Of a DNA stretch of 64,000 nt, positions 8,234-20,281 are shown piece by piece (position 1 is the first letter of the stretch; every line of letters begins with the position of its first letter). The notes under the pieces are model-generated. The model had not been told where the DNA came from. It worked only from the letters and a program-made list of their open reading frames with translations, and searched no databases. The position numbers were made by a program, and so were the translations under genes. The stretch covers positions 18,309 through 82,308 of the forward strand of contig CANHNJ010000009.1 in assembly GCA_947462105.1 (NCBI GenBank), given 5' to 3'. The DNA comes from Alphaproteobacteria bacterium (GTDB lineage Bacteria > Pseudomonadota > Alphaproteobacteria > Micropepsales > Micropepsaceae).

Positions 8234-9451
8234 ATGTTGTACGACGCATACCAGGCTCAACAGGACTTGCTTGCCCCCATCCGGGCCGGTGCATCGCTGT
8301 TCAGCACGGCTTTCAGCCAGACCTGGATGGGCCCGGGGACCAATTACCTGTTCCGGAACATGGCGGCGGCGGCGGAAATCGTCTCCCGCGCCAAGATGAT
8401 TCACGAGCGGCCGCCTTATGCCATCGGCCTGACCGGGCCGGATGGCCGTTACCAGCAGGTGGAAGAAGAAGTGGCGCTCAGCCTGCCCTTCGGCGACCTG
8501 ATCCATTTCCGCAAGGCCGTGCCGGTGCGCCAGCCCAAGGTGCTGATCGTGGCGCCGATGGCAGGGCATTTCCCCACCCTGCTGCGCCAGACCGCCCAGA
8601 CCATGCTGGCGGACCATGATGTCTACATCACCGACTGGAAGAGCGGCCGCGATGTGCCGCTGGAGGCGGGCCGCTTCGGCACCGACGAGTATGTCGATTA
8701 CCTGATCCGCTTCCTGGAAGAGATCGGCCCCGGTGCCCACACCGTCGCGGTTTGCCAGCCCTGTGCCGCGCTGCTGGTGGCGGTGTCGGCCATGTCGATG
8801 GACAAGAACAAGGCCATTCCCCGATCCATGACCTTGATGGCGGGCCCGGTGGACACCCGTGTCAATCCCACCAAGGTCAACGAGCTGGCCAATTCCAAGT
8901 CGCTGGACTGGTTCAAGACCAACCTGATCACTGCCGTGCCGGCCCGCTATGCCGGCGCCGGGCGGCATGTCTATCCCGGCTTCATCCAGCTCACCGCCTT
9001 CATGGCGATGAACCTGCCGCGTCACATGCGCGCCCATCTCGACCTGTTCGGGCATATCGTGAAGGGCGAAGACGACAAGGCCGACGCCAACCGCAAATTC
9101 TATGACGAGTATTTCTCGATCGCCGACCTGCCGGCCGAATTCTATCTGGAGACGGTGCAGAAGGTGTTCCAGGAATATCATCTGCCGCGCGGCATCTTCG
9201 AATATCGCGGCCGCATCGTCGATCCCGGCGCGATCAAGAGCACCGCGCTGCTGACCGTGGAAGGCGAACGCGACGATATCTGTTCCCTTGGCCAGACCCT
9301 GGCGGCGCACGATCTGTGCAAGGGCATCAAGCCGTTCCGCAAGAAGCACTACATCCAGGCCGGTGTCGGCCATTACGGCGTCTTCTCGGGCAAGCGCTGG
9401 GCAACACAAATCTATCCGATGGTGAAGAACACCATCCTCGCGTCGGAATAA
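8234..9451 (+). CDS. phaZ: Intracellular polyhydroxyalkanoate depolymerase
   Basis: The protein is 405 residues from the ATG at 8234 (MLYDAYQAQQD), with AGGAG five bases upstream; the longer track start is unsupported. It is an alpha/beta-hydrolase whose nucleophile motif is VCQPCA, where cysteine replaces the usual lipase-box serine, as in the PhaZa1 class of intracellular depolymerases. PTLLRQTAQTML and ITDWKSGRDVP are typical of this class. It would mobilise stored polyhydroxybutyrate granules to hydroxyacids in the cytoplasm. No phaC, phaR or phasin gene is in the window. The last 36 bases, including the stop, are repeated 92 bp downstream with one synonymous difference. Confidence 0.92.
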   Translation: MLYDAYQAQQDLLAPIRAGASLFSTAFSQTWMGPGTNYLFRNMAAAAEIVSRAKMIHERPPYAIGLTGPDGRYQQVEEEVALSLPFGDLIHFRKAVPVRQPKVLIVAPMAGHFPTLLRQTAQTMLADHDVYITDWKSGRDVPLEAGRFGTDEYVDYLIRFLEEIGPGAHTVAVCQPCAALLVAVSAMSMDKNKAIPRSMTLMAGPVDTRVNPTKVNELANSKSLDWFKTNLITAVPARYAGAGRHVYPGFIQLTAFMAMNLPRHMRAHLDLFGHIVKGEDDKADANRKFYDEYFSIADLPAEFYLETVQKVFQEYHLPRGIFEYRGRIVDPGAIKSTALLTVEGERDDICSLGQTLAAHDLCKGIKPFRKKHYIQAGVGHYGVFSGKRWATQIYPMVKNTILASE

Positions 9452-9543
9452 CCGCGCGCGAGCAAATTGGGTTGGTGGGCGGCAATTTGCGAGCGCGCCA
9501 AAAAAGCCCGATGGTGAAGAACACCATCCTCGCATCGGAATAA
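9416..9543 (+). repeat. Direct repeat of the phaZ 3' end (2 x 36 bp)
   Basis: Bases 9416-9451 (end of phaZ) recur at 9508-9543 with a single change, GCG to GCA, which is synonymous in the phaZ frame. Each copy contains the hairpin GATGGTG-AAGAA-CACCATC. The second copy ends directly against the stop of the convergent nuclease gene. The period is 92 bp, so copy 2 is out of the phaZ frame and untranslated. Confidence 0.9.
9453..9499. repeat. Inverted repeat between the two phaZ 3' ends
   Basis: The 56 bp between the two phaZ tail copies hold GCGCGCGAGCAAATTG and CAATTTGCGAGCGCGC. These are 16-base arms that pair except for a 2-bp internal mismatch, around a 13-base loop. An A-run follows on the plus strand, the wrong orientation for a phaZ terminator. 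It looks like an inserted palindromic element. Confidence 0.7.
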
Positions 9544-10329
9544 TTATCTGAAAGCCGTGTTCAGCATGTCCGCCAGCGCGTAACCGGCGCGGGCCAGTTG
9601 CAGCCGCGCGATGCGCGCATAGCCTGCCGCCTGTTGCGCGCTGGGTGTACGCCCCTGCCCCAGTTCCGGATAAATCGTGCTGCGCGCAATCGAAGCCGAC
9701 ATTTCCGCCCACTGCACCGGTGAACCGCCGCCAAGCTGGAATTTCTGCTGGCGCGGCGTGCTGGTATCTATCGTGCGCGCGACGGCGCGCGGATCGCGGC
9801 CCAGGGCCACCACCATCTCGTTATCCCAGAAATGGTGCAGCGTGATGCGCTGGCCGCGCCAGCGCAGTTGCACCCGGTTGCCGCCCCGGTCGCGATTATC
9901 AGCGGCATGCAGCGGCTGGTGCACATCGCCGACAAGATGGATCAGGAATTTCAGCGCCTCGGCCCTGGCGGCGCGGCTGGCATTGCTGTTCAGGATGGCC
10001 TGCTGCCGCGCGATCTGCGCCACGACGCAATCACCGCCACGGCAGTCGCGCCCCGGCTGGTAGCGCATGTCGCTGGCGATCTCGATATTGACGTAATGCC
10101 AGGGGGCGGTCTGGGGCCGCGCCTCGCGGATCTCATCGGCCCAGTTGGCGTGGATCGCCATCATCGCTTCGGCTTCGCCGCCCAGCAGGCCTGCAACCGC
10201 CGCGCGCGCCTTGGGCGTCAGGTTCATCGCCGCAATCTGCGCGACGACCTCGTGGCCGCGCGGTCCCCATGCCAGCGCGGGAACCGGCACCGCCGACAGC
10301 ATTACCAGCAGGAATAGCAGTCTTCGCAT
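9544..10329 (-). CDS. Secreted S1/P1-family nuclease
   Basis: The protein is about 261 residues from the ATG at 10329. The signal peptide ends at PALA, so the mature protein begins with tryptophan (WGPRGHEVV), as required for the trinuclear zinc site of S1/P1 nucleases, where Trp1 is a ligand. Other zinc ligands appear in HANWADEIR, FLIHLVGDVHQPLH and LHHFWDNEM. The family hydrolyses single-stranded nucleic acids with 3'-nucleotidase activity. A periplasmic role in nucleic-acid scavenging is likely. The track's extra 27 residues upstream lack support. The gene is convergent with phaZ; its stop abuts the second copy of the phaZ tail. Confidence 0.88.
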   Translation of the reverse strand: MRRLLFLLVMLSAVPVPALAWGPRGHEVVAQIAAMNLTPKARAAVAGLLGGEAEAMMAIHANWADEIREARPQTAPWHYVNIEIASDMRYQPGRDCRGGDCVVAQIARQQAILNSNASRAARAEALKFLIHLVGDVHQPLHAADNRDRGGNRVQLRWRGQRITLHHFWDNEMVVALGRDPRAVARTIDTSTPRQQKFQLGGGSPVQWAEMSASIARSTIYPELGQGRTPSAQQAAGYARIARLQLARAGYALADMLNTAFR

Positions 10330-10516
10330 TGCCAAGGCATAGCATGCGGCCGCCAGAATGCGGATTCTCTTTGCAGAACAGACGTTTGGGTTGACGCTGG
10401 CGGCCCGCACAGGCTTAATGGATTCGGTCGCTTGCCGGGGATGGTGCCGCGATCACAGGGCTGGGGACGATGGGCGGGGGCCTGCCGATCCCAATATTGC
10501 AGACGACGGAGCCGAC

Positions 10517-12094
10517 GTGAATCCACGCGAGTTGGTGCGCGCCTACACCGCATCCCCCTGGCCTGCGCGCCTGGCGTCGGCCCGCGCCGCCATGACGACC
10601 ACCGATGGCCGCTGGGCCCTTGTCTCCACCGGCATCACCACGGTCGTTGCGGGCATCGTCGCCTCGCTGGCGGTGGGTACGCTGCCGATGAGCAATCCCG
10701 CCGTTTCGACCACGCACATTCCCCTCACCTATGAGCTGTTCCTGCGCCTGCTCAAGACCAGCAGCAGCGTTCCCCATCTCACCGCGCCAGACCAGGCCGA
10801 CCGGGCCAATGGCGATCCTGGCGTGGAAACCCGCACCGTCACGCTGGATGCCGGTGACACGCTGGCAGGTGCGCTGGAGGATGTCGGCATCTCGATGTCG
10901 GACGCCAACGCCGCCGTCGCCGCCCTGGGTTCCGACTTCAATCCGCGCCAGCTCAAGGCGGGCATGGCCATCGACATCACCTATGCGGTGGCGACCATCG
11001 ATGCCACCGGCGGCGCCACCGACAACAGGCCGCGCAGCACCACCATCCTGGTCAATGGCAAGCCGATCGTGGTGCCGCTGACGGAAGACAATGAAGCCGA
11101 TGCGACGCCCGGCACCTCCGAGCCGATCTCGCGTTTGCTGTCGCTGCATTATTCGCCCACCATCGAACAGGAAATCACCATCACCCGCACCACGGCGGGC
11201 GGCTTCTCGGCCGATGTCGTCAAGAAGGAACTCAAGGCGCACGCGCATCGCGCCGGCGGCACGGTGGATTCCAGCCTTTATCTCGCCGCCATGCAGGCGG
11301 GCATCCCGGCAGAAGTCGTGATCGACATGATCCGCATGTTCTCCTACCGGGTCGATTTCCAGCGCGACGTCCATGAGGGCGACAGCTTCGAGGTCTATTA
11401 CGACTATTACTACACGCCAGAAGGCCAGCCCGCGAAATATGGTGCGATCTCCTTTGCGAAGATGCGCCTGGGCGGCAAGGACATCGCGCTCTACCGCTAC
11501 CAGCCCGATGGCAACGAGGCGGTCGAGTATTTCGACGCCAAGGGCGAAAGCGCCAAGGGCATGCTGATGAAGACGCCGGTCGATGGCGCCCGCATCTCGT
11601 CCGGCTTCGGTTCGCGGTTCCATCCGGTGCTGGGCTACACCCGCGTGCACAAGGGCGTCGATTTCGCGGTGCCGATTGGCACGCCCGTGATGGCGGCGGG
11701 CGCGGGCACGGTGAAGTTCATGGGCCGCGCCAGCGGCTATGGCAATTTCGTCCAGATCATCCACGGCAACGGCTATTCCACCGCCTATGGTCATCTTTCC
11801 CGCTTTGCCGCCGGCATGCGCAGCGGCGCACGGGTGCGACAGGGCCAGATCTTCGCCTTTAGCGGCAACACCGGCATCACCACCGGCCCGCATTTGCATT
11901 ACGAGATCCGCATGAACAACGGCCAGGTCAATCCGCTGACGGTGAAGATGGCGCAGGGCCGCACGCTGGCGGGCAAGGAACGCCTCGCCTTCCTGGGAAC
12001 GCGGATGAAGATCGACGAGCAGATGGCGGCGATGCCACTGGAGGCGCGGGTGACCGATGTCTCGACGGACCTCCGCCAGGCAAGGTCGCGTTAG
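10517..12094 (+). CDS. Membrane-anchored M23 peptidoglycan endopeptidase
   Basis: The protein is about 525 residues from the GTG at 10517 (VNPRELVRAYTAS), with GGAG upstream; the track ORF starts earlier without support. It has one N-terminal transmembrane segment (~34-55), then a LysM/OapA-like region (TVTLDAGDTLAGALEDVGIS), and a C-terminal LytM domain. The domain has the zinc ligands of HKGVDFAVP (H378, D382) and HLHYEIR (H459, H461), with SGFGSRFHPVLGY ahead of them. It should cleave peptide cross-links in the periplasm, as MepM-type enzymes do. It is divergent from the S1/P1 nuclease gene. Specificity is not inferable. Confidence 0.88.
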   Translation: MNPRELVRAYTASPWPARLASARAAMTTTDGRWALVSTGITTVVAGIVASLAVGTLPMSNPAVSTTHIPLTYELFLRLLKTSSSVPHLTAPDQADRANGDPGVETRTVTLDAGDTLAGALEDVGISMSDANAAVAALGSDFNPRQLKAGMAIDITYAVATIDATGGATDNRPRSTTILVNGKPIVVPLTEDNEADATPGTSEPISRLLSLHYSPTIEQEITITRTTAGGFSADVVKKELKAHAHRAGGTVDSSLYLAAMQAGIPAEVVIDMIRMFSYRVDFQRDVHEGDSFEVYYDYYYTPEGQPAKYGAISFAKMRLGGKDIALYRYQPDGNEAVEYFDAKGESAKGMLMKTPVDGARISSGFGSRFHPVLGYTRVHKGVDFAVPIGTPVMAAGAGTVKFMGRASGYGNFVQIIHGNGYSTAYGHLSRFAAGMRSGARVRQGQIFAFSGNTGITTGPHLHYEIRMNNGQVNPLTVKMAQGRTLAGKERLAFLGTRMKIDEQMAAMPLEARVTDVSTDLRQARSR

Positions 12095-12100
12095 TCTAGG

Positions 12101-12131
12101 TCGCGCCGCGGCTTTGCTGCGGCGCTCGAGC
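12101..12131. repeat. Short GC-rich stem-loop between convergent genes
   Basis: GCGCCGC and GCGGCGC form a 7-bp stem in the 37-bp gap between the M23 and DUF983 stops. The GGTCGCGC start and CTC end recall the TGGTC...GTCGCTC dispersed repeat, but the copy is short and the relation is uncertain. No T-run is present. Confidence 0.3.
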
Positions 12132-12515
12132 TCAACTGACGATCGTGGGCTCACCCGTCGCACGGGTCTGCCACAGCACGGCCAGCATCACGCCCTTGGC
12201 GCGCGGCAGCATCACCAACGACAGCAGCGTGAAGACGGCAGACCATAGCGTCAGCTCGGCCCAGACCGGCATGATCGACGTCAAATCGACCATGAAGACC
12301 AGCGGCAGGAAGATATGGCCGACCACGATGATGGTGAGCCAGGGCGCGGCATCGTCGGCGCGCAGGCCGCCGAATTGCTCGCCACACGCGGCGCAATTAT
12401 CGACCTGCTTGAGATAGCGCGCGAACAGCACGCCCTTGCCGCAGCAGGGGCAACGGCCAAGGACGCCGCGTTCGGCGGCCTTGCGCAGGGTGATTTCTTC
12501 CGGACAGCTGGTCAT
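12132..12515 (-). CDS. DUF983 family membrane protein
   Basis: The protein is about 127 residues from the ATG at 12515 (MTSCPEEITLRKAAERG), with GAGAG upstream; an in-frame ATG five codons further up is also possible. It has two CxxC knuckles (CPCCGKG and CAACGEQF), likely a zinc ribbon, and then two hydrophobic segments (LTIIVVGHIFLPLVFMVDL and LTLWSAVFTLLSLVML). This is the DUF983 pattern, often found near cytochrome oxidase genes in alphaproteobacteria. The function is unknown. Here it sits between the M23 peptidase gene (convergent) and clpB. Confidence 0.8.
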   Translation of the reverse strand: MTSCPEEITLRKAAERGVLGRCPCCGKGVLFARYLKQVDNCAACGEQFGGLRADDAAPWLTIIVVGHIFLPLVFMVDLTSIMPVWAELTLWSAVFTLLSLVMLPRAKGVMLAVLWQTRATGEPTIVS

Positions 12516-12646
12516 GTCGCTCTCTCGCATGTCTTGTGCGGGAGAATCACGAAAGCCTGACCTTTCGTACATTCTGCTGATCGCCGCTGCGTCACTGTGT
12601 CAGTTTTGTTGAACGACAGCCCGGCAGCAAAGCCGGAGGGGGTTCA

Positions 12647-15274
<2,628 letters not shown>

Positions 15275-15339
15275 CATTCCTCCTGCCCGCCCCTGTCATG
15301 GGCACGGGTGCAGCCCGCAACGCGGCACCGCTGGACGGA

Positions 15340-15368
15340 ACATGGGTTTCTATTTCCGGTCCTTCAAG
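15340..15368 (-). promoter_or_regulatory. Sigma32 (RpoH)-type promoter of clpB
   Basis: On the minus strand CTTGAAG (15368-15362) is followed after 14 bases by ACCCATGT (15347-15340). This closely matches the RpoH consensus CTTGAAA...CCCCATNT. The predicted start point gives a leader of roughly 60 bases ahead of clpB, and the target is a classical heat-shock gene. Confidence 0.7.
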
Positions 15369-15409
15369 AGCCGGAATCGTTAACGCCGTGGCGTGGGCCA
15401 GGGGCGAAT

Positions 15410-15853
15410 CTAGGACGCTTCGGCATCCTCGCCCTCTTCCTCGTTCGCATTGTCTGCGAGGGAGAAGGAGGGGCTGGCGCCGCCCTGGGCAGCCTGCGGC
15501 TGCTCGCCATTGGGACGCGGCTGCTGGCCGTTGGCGGCGGCCTGGGCCGCCTGCTGCGCCTGGTACTGGGCCTGCTGCGCGGCCGTGGCCGAGACGATGC
15601 GATAATAGTGCTCGGCATGCTGGAGATAGTTTTCGGCCATGACGCGGTCGCCGCTGGAATTGGCGTCGCGGGCGAGCTGCAGATACTTCTCGTAGACATG
15701 GCTGGCCGAGCCACGGATCTTCACTTCCGGGCCGTTGGAATCATACGTGCGATTGGGATTGAACCCGCCGCCGTTGTTTCCACCGCCGCCGCTATTGTTG
15801 TTGCCACCGCCGCCATGCTGCGGCCTGCGGCCGCCCCTGCGTGAACGTTTCAC
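15410..15853 (-). CDS. DUF4167 domain protein
   Basis: The protein is 147 residues. A basic Gly/Asn-rich N-terminus (MKRSRRGGRRPQHGGGG) is followed by the DUF4167 core, GPEVKIRGSASHVYEKYLQL and SSGDRVMAENYLQHAEHYYR, then a Gln/Ala-rich and acidic tail (NEEEGEDAEAS). The family is typical of alphaproteobacteria; its basic glycine-rich start suggests RNA contact, but no function is established to my knowledge. The gene lies downstream of prmC on the same strand after a 230-bp gap that holds no gene and no structure I can name. Confidence 0.85.
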   Translation of the reverse strand: MKRSRRGGRRPQHGGGGNNNSGGGGNNGGGFNPNRTYDSNGPEVKIRGSASHVYEKYLQLARDANSSGDRVMAENYLQHAEHYYRIVSATAAQQAQYQAQQAAQAAANGQQPRPNGEQPQAAQGGASPSFSLADNANEEEGEDAEAS

Positions 15854-16083
15854 GTTAAGTCCTGTTCTGATGATCCGACCCGGCGCTCCCCAAGGAACGC
15901 GGGCGATCCGTCTCGTCTGTTACGACCGTTTTCGCTTTGTGCCCCTGCCCGGTCTCCCGCGTTTTCGCGGATTTTCCGGGACGCCCATCGCAATTGCGCC
16001 TCCCCCGAAGCGCCCTGCCGGGCCGGACCTTCCGGTCCATATGACTCGAAATCTAGCGGATCGGCCCCTGATTTCCAAGGAAA

Positions 16084-16856
16084 TTACCGGGCTTTCAGCA
16101 CCACACAGCGCGGTATTCTGGACAAATCGGGGGCGATCCGTACCAATTCAAGACCCGGAAACAGGCCTGCCATGACTGCCGCCTGCCCGGCCCCGATTTC
16201 CAGCAGGGCGTGGCCGCCCGGGGCCAGGATACGCGGCAGCAGCCAGGCCAGGCTGCGATAGGCGTCCAGCCCGTCTGCCCCCCCGTCCAGGGCGGCACGG
16301 GGCTCATGGTCGCGCACTTCTGGCTGGAGCGCCGCGATCTCGGCGGCCGGAATATAGGGCGGGTTGGAGAAAACCAGGTCAAAGGGGCCTTCGGCCTCAT
16401 CCCAATCGGCCAGGCGGATTTCGGCGCGGCCACCGGCATGCCGGGCGGCGTTGCGGGCGGCATAGGCCAGCGCCTGTGGCGAGGCTTCAAAGCCGATGCC
16501 GGTGGCATGGGGAAACTCGTGCAGGGCCGCCACCAGGATGGCGCCCGAACCCGTACCCAGATCGGCGAGGCGCAGCGGCGCGTTGCGGCCGGGATACAGC
16601 ACCAGCGCCTGCTCGATCAGCGTCTCGGTATCGGGACGGGGGATCAGCACGCCGGGACCGACAGCAAAGTCCAGCGACCAGAATTCCTTGACGCCGGTGA
16701 TCGCGGCCACCGGCTCGCGGTTCAGGCGCCGGGCAATGCCCGCAGCAAAGGCCGCGCTATCGCCCTGTGCATGCTCGAACAGGAGCCGCGCATCCAGCCG
16801 GGCGCTGTCGATCCCCGCAGCCGCCAGCATTTTCGCGGCGGCCAGCACGGCGTCGT

Positions 16857-16860
<4 letters not shown>
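16084..16860 (-). CDS. prmC: Release factor glutamine methyltransferase
   Basis: This 258-residue class-I SAM methyltransferase has motif [12 protein letters not shown] and the substrate-binding signature NPPYIP, diagnostic for N5-glutamine methylation. PrmC methylates the GGQ glutamine of release factors RF1 and RF2 and so raises termination efficiency. The start overlaps the stop of prfA (ATGA), so enzyme and substrate are coupled. [16 protein letters not shown] is the usual family N-terminal motif. The length is normal. Confidence 0.95.
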
Positions 16861-17936
<1,076 letters not shown>

Positions 17937-17955
17937 ACTGTGAGGTTCCAGTGTA

Positions 17956-18000
17956 TGGCCTTGACGGCCCTTCGCTTACGCTATGGGCGTTCGTCGCTCG
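17956..18000 (+). repeat. Dispersed TGGYC...GTCGCTC repeat, copy C
   Basis: This is a 45-bp intergenic copy starting TGGCCTTGACGGCCCTTCGC and ending TTCGTCGCTCG. It is in plus orientation between the prfA start and the ispG stop, both minus-strand genes. It is diverged relative to the copies after ubiG and secA but keeps both ends and the central TTCGCTTACGCT. Confidence 0.5.
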
Positions 18001-18039
18001 AAATGGTCCACTGGACCATTTCGTCCGCCTGACGGCGGA
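17999..18039. repeat. Two adjacent perfect hairpins in the ispG-prfA gap
   Basis: CGAAATGGTCC-ACT-GGACCATTTCG is a perfect 11-bp stem with a 3-base loop. It is followed directly by TCCGCC-TGAC-GGCGGA. They lie 3' of ispG. No T-run follows on the minus strand, so simple termination is unlikely; mRNA 3'-end stabilisation or a decayed mobile palindrome are options. Confidence 0.6.
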
Positions 18040-18050
18040 ACGCTCCTCAC

Positions 18051-19184
18051 CTACTGCGCGGCTTCGAGCGGCTGGCCGTTGCGCTGCGCTTCGATCTCGG
18101 CGGCCTTCTTCTCGCACAGCTCGACGATATGCTCGAGCAGGTCCGGATTTTCGATGCGGTAGGCCGGTTCGCCATTGAGATAGACCTGGCCATGACCCTT
18201 GCCCGCGCCGCCGCCGGTGAAGCCGATATCGGTCTCGCGCGCTTCGCCCGGGCCATTGACGACGCAGCCGATGATCGACAGCGACATCGGGGTGGCGATG
18301 TGCTTCAGCCGCTCTTCCAGATTCTTGACGGTTTCGATGACGTTGAAGCCCTGCCGCGCGCAGGACGGGCAGCTCACGATGTTCACGCCGCGATGGCGCA
18401 GGTTGAGCGACTTGAGGATATCGAAGCCGACGCGCACCTCTTCCACCGGATCGGCGGACAGCGAGACGCGGATGGTGTCGCCGATGCCGCTCCACAGCAG
18501 CATGCCCATGCCGATGGAGGACTTGACGGTGCCGGAAATCAGGCCGCCCGCCTCGGTGACGCCGACATGCAGCGGGCAATCCACCGCCTCGCTCAGCGCC
18601 TGATAGGCGGCGACCGCCAGGAAGGGATCGGAGGCCTTGCAGGAAATCTTGTATTCGCGGAAATCCAGGTCATCGAGAATTTTCGCATGGTTCAGCGCGC
18701 TCTCGACCATCGCTTCGGGGCACGGCTCGCCGTATTTTTCCAGCAGGTCGTTTTCCAGCGAACCGGCATTGACGCCGATGCGCATGGAGCAGCCATAATC
18801 CTTGGCCGCCTGCACCACTTCCCTGACGCGCGCGGCCGAGCCGATGTTGCCCGGATTGATGCGCAGGCAGGCCGCACCGTTCTTGGCCGCCTCGATGGCG
18901 CGCTTGTAGTGGAAATGGATGTCGGCCACGACCGGGATGCTGGCGGCCTTGGTGATGGCCTTCATCGCCGCCGTCGCGTCCTCGTCCGGGCAGGAGACGC
19001 GCACGATATCGCAGCCTGCTTCTTCCACCTGACGGATCTGGTTGATGGTGGCGCGGGCGTCGCCGGTGATGGTGTTGGTCATGGTCTGCACCGTGATCGG
19101 GGCGTCGCCGCCGACCGGTACCTTGCCGACCATGATTTGCCGCGAGACGCGGCGGTGGATGTCGCGATAGGCGCGGATACTCAT
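18051..19184 (-). CDS. ispG: 4-hydroxy-3-methylbut-2-enyl diphosphate synthase
   Basis: The 377-residue IspG (GcpE) performs the penultimate step of the MEP isoprenoid pathway with a [4Fe-4S] cluster. The cluster cysteines are visible in [11 protein letters not shown] and [13 protein letters not shown] near the C-terminus, and [14 protein letters not shown] marks the N-terminal substrate region. The start ATG at 19184 is nine bases past the rodZ stop, so the two are probably cotranscribed. Confidence 0.97.
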   Translation of the reverse strand: MSIRAYRDIHRRVSRQIMVGKVPVGGDAPITVQTMTNTITGDARATINQIRQVEEAGCDIVRVSCPDEDATAAMKAITKAASIPVVADIHFHYKRAIEAAKNGAACLRINPGNIGSAARVREVVQAAKDYGCSMRIGVNAGSLENDLLEKYGEPCPEAMVESALNHAKILDDLDFREYKISCKASDPFLAVAAYQALSEAVDCPLHVGVTEAGGLISGTVKSSIGMGMLLWSGIGDTIRVSLSADPVEEVRVGFDILKSLNLRHRGVNIVSCPSCARQGFNVIETVKNLEERLKHIATPMSLSIIGCVVNGPGEARETDIGFTGGGAGKGHGQVYLNGEPAYRIENPDLLEHIVELCEKKAAEIEAQRNGQPLEAAQ

Positions 19185-19193
19185 TCTTCTTCC

Positions 19194-20171
19194 TTAGCGG
19201 CTGTTGAAACGATCCGACAGCGACTGCGGATCGAGGGAAACGCGGCCGACCACCTGGTTGTCGCCGCCGATGCGGCCCAGCGAGGCGCCATCGACATCGA
19301 CCTGTATGGCACCAGCATTGCTGAGCGCCAGGCGCAAACCACTGAGGTTCGGAACATAATAGACCTCGCCGGCGGCGAGATCGCGGTTGATGTAGAGGCG
19401 GCCATCAGCGCCCGTCACGGTGACACGCGTGTTGCCACGCGCGCGCAGCACCACGCGCCCGCCCGAACGGTTCTGCGCGCCATAGACCTGGCCCGAGACG
19501 GCGGGCACGGCGGCGGCAGGCGAAGACACCGCAGCCGGACTGCTGTTCTGCGGCGCGGGCGTTGCCGCCTGTGACGGATCGGTTCCGGCCGGCGTCATCG
19601 GGGCGGCCGGCGGCGCCGGTACTGGCGTGGCAACAGCGGGAGACGGCGTATCGGTAATGCGCGCCAGCGTGGGCGGCGCCGGCGTGGGCGGCGCGGTTTC
19701 GCGCGCGGCGAAAAAAATGTGCCAGACGCCATAGAGCAGCGCGAGGATCACCACGCCCGCAAGCACACGGCCGCCATACGGCAGGCGCCGCGTTTCTTCT
19801 TCATGCAGGTTGCTGGCAGACGGCAGCGCGTTCTCATCCTGCCGCCCGGAAATCTCCGCCTTGTAGCGCTCCGTTACCTCGGTGGCATCGAGACCAAGAT
19901 ACCGCGCATAGGAGCGCACAAAGCCGATCGCGTAGGTCTTGCCCGGCAGATCGTCCAGCCGGTCGCCTTCCACCGCGTCGAGATGATCCTTACGGATCTT
20001 CAGCGCCCGGCTCACCGCCGCCAGGTCATCGCCGCGCCGGATGCGGGCCGCGCGCAAATCCTGCCCCACCGTCTCCAGCGGATTTTCGTCGCCGGAGATC
20101 TCGCGGAGGTGAATGCGTCGTCGGCTGCTGCCGTCGTCCTCGTTGGCCGCCATCTGGGTGAATTTCGTCAT
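19194..20171 (-). CDS. RodZ-like helix-turn-helix membrane protein (DUF4115)
   Basis: This 325-residue protein has a cytoplasmic Xre-type HTH (VGQDLRAARIRRGDDLAAVSRAL, residues ~35-105), one transmembrane helix (VLAGVVILALLYGVWHIFF, ~133-152), a long Pro/Ala/Thr linker, and a C-terminal beta domain of DUF4115 type. This is the RodZ layout: the HTH contacts MreB and the periplasmic domain acts in cell elongation. Alphaproteobacterial members next to ispG are usual. Whether it truly works with MreB is inferred from layout only. It precedes ispG with a 9-bp gap. Confidence 0.85.
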   Translation of the reverse strand: MTKFTQMAANEDDGSSRRRIHLREISGDENPLETVGQDLRAARIRRGDDLAAVSRALKIRKDHLDAVEGDRLDDLPGKTYAIGFVRSYARYLGLDATEVTERYKAEISGRQDENALPSASNLHEEETRRLPYGGRVLAGVVILALLYGVWHIFFAARETAPPTPAPPTLARITDTPSPAVATPVPAPPAAPMTPAGTDPSQAATPAPQNSSPAAVSSPAAAVPAVSGQVYGAQNRSGGRVVLRARGNTRVTVTGADGRLYINRDLAAGEVYYVPNLSGLRLALSNAGAIQVDVDGASLGRIGGDNQVVGRVSLDPQSLSDRFNSR

Positions 20172-20281
20172 ATCCGGTCGCCCGCGCCCGTTTCGGGTCG
20201 CGCTAAATCCTTGTCAAATCAATCATAATCGAAAAGACAGGGGTGAAACAACCCGCAAATGCCGCAGTCGCGAAAAGTTCG

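Noticed and set aside
9316-9543. 75-residue ORF running from phaZ into the repeated tail
   Set aside because: Out of frame with phaZ and low-complexity; it is open only because copy 2 of the tail provides a late stop.
10415-12163. 582-residue minus-strand ORF opposite the M23 peptidase gene
   Set aside because: Antisense shadow; the M23 frame has zinc ligands and a transmembrane helix.
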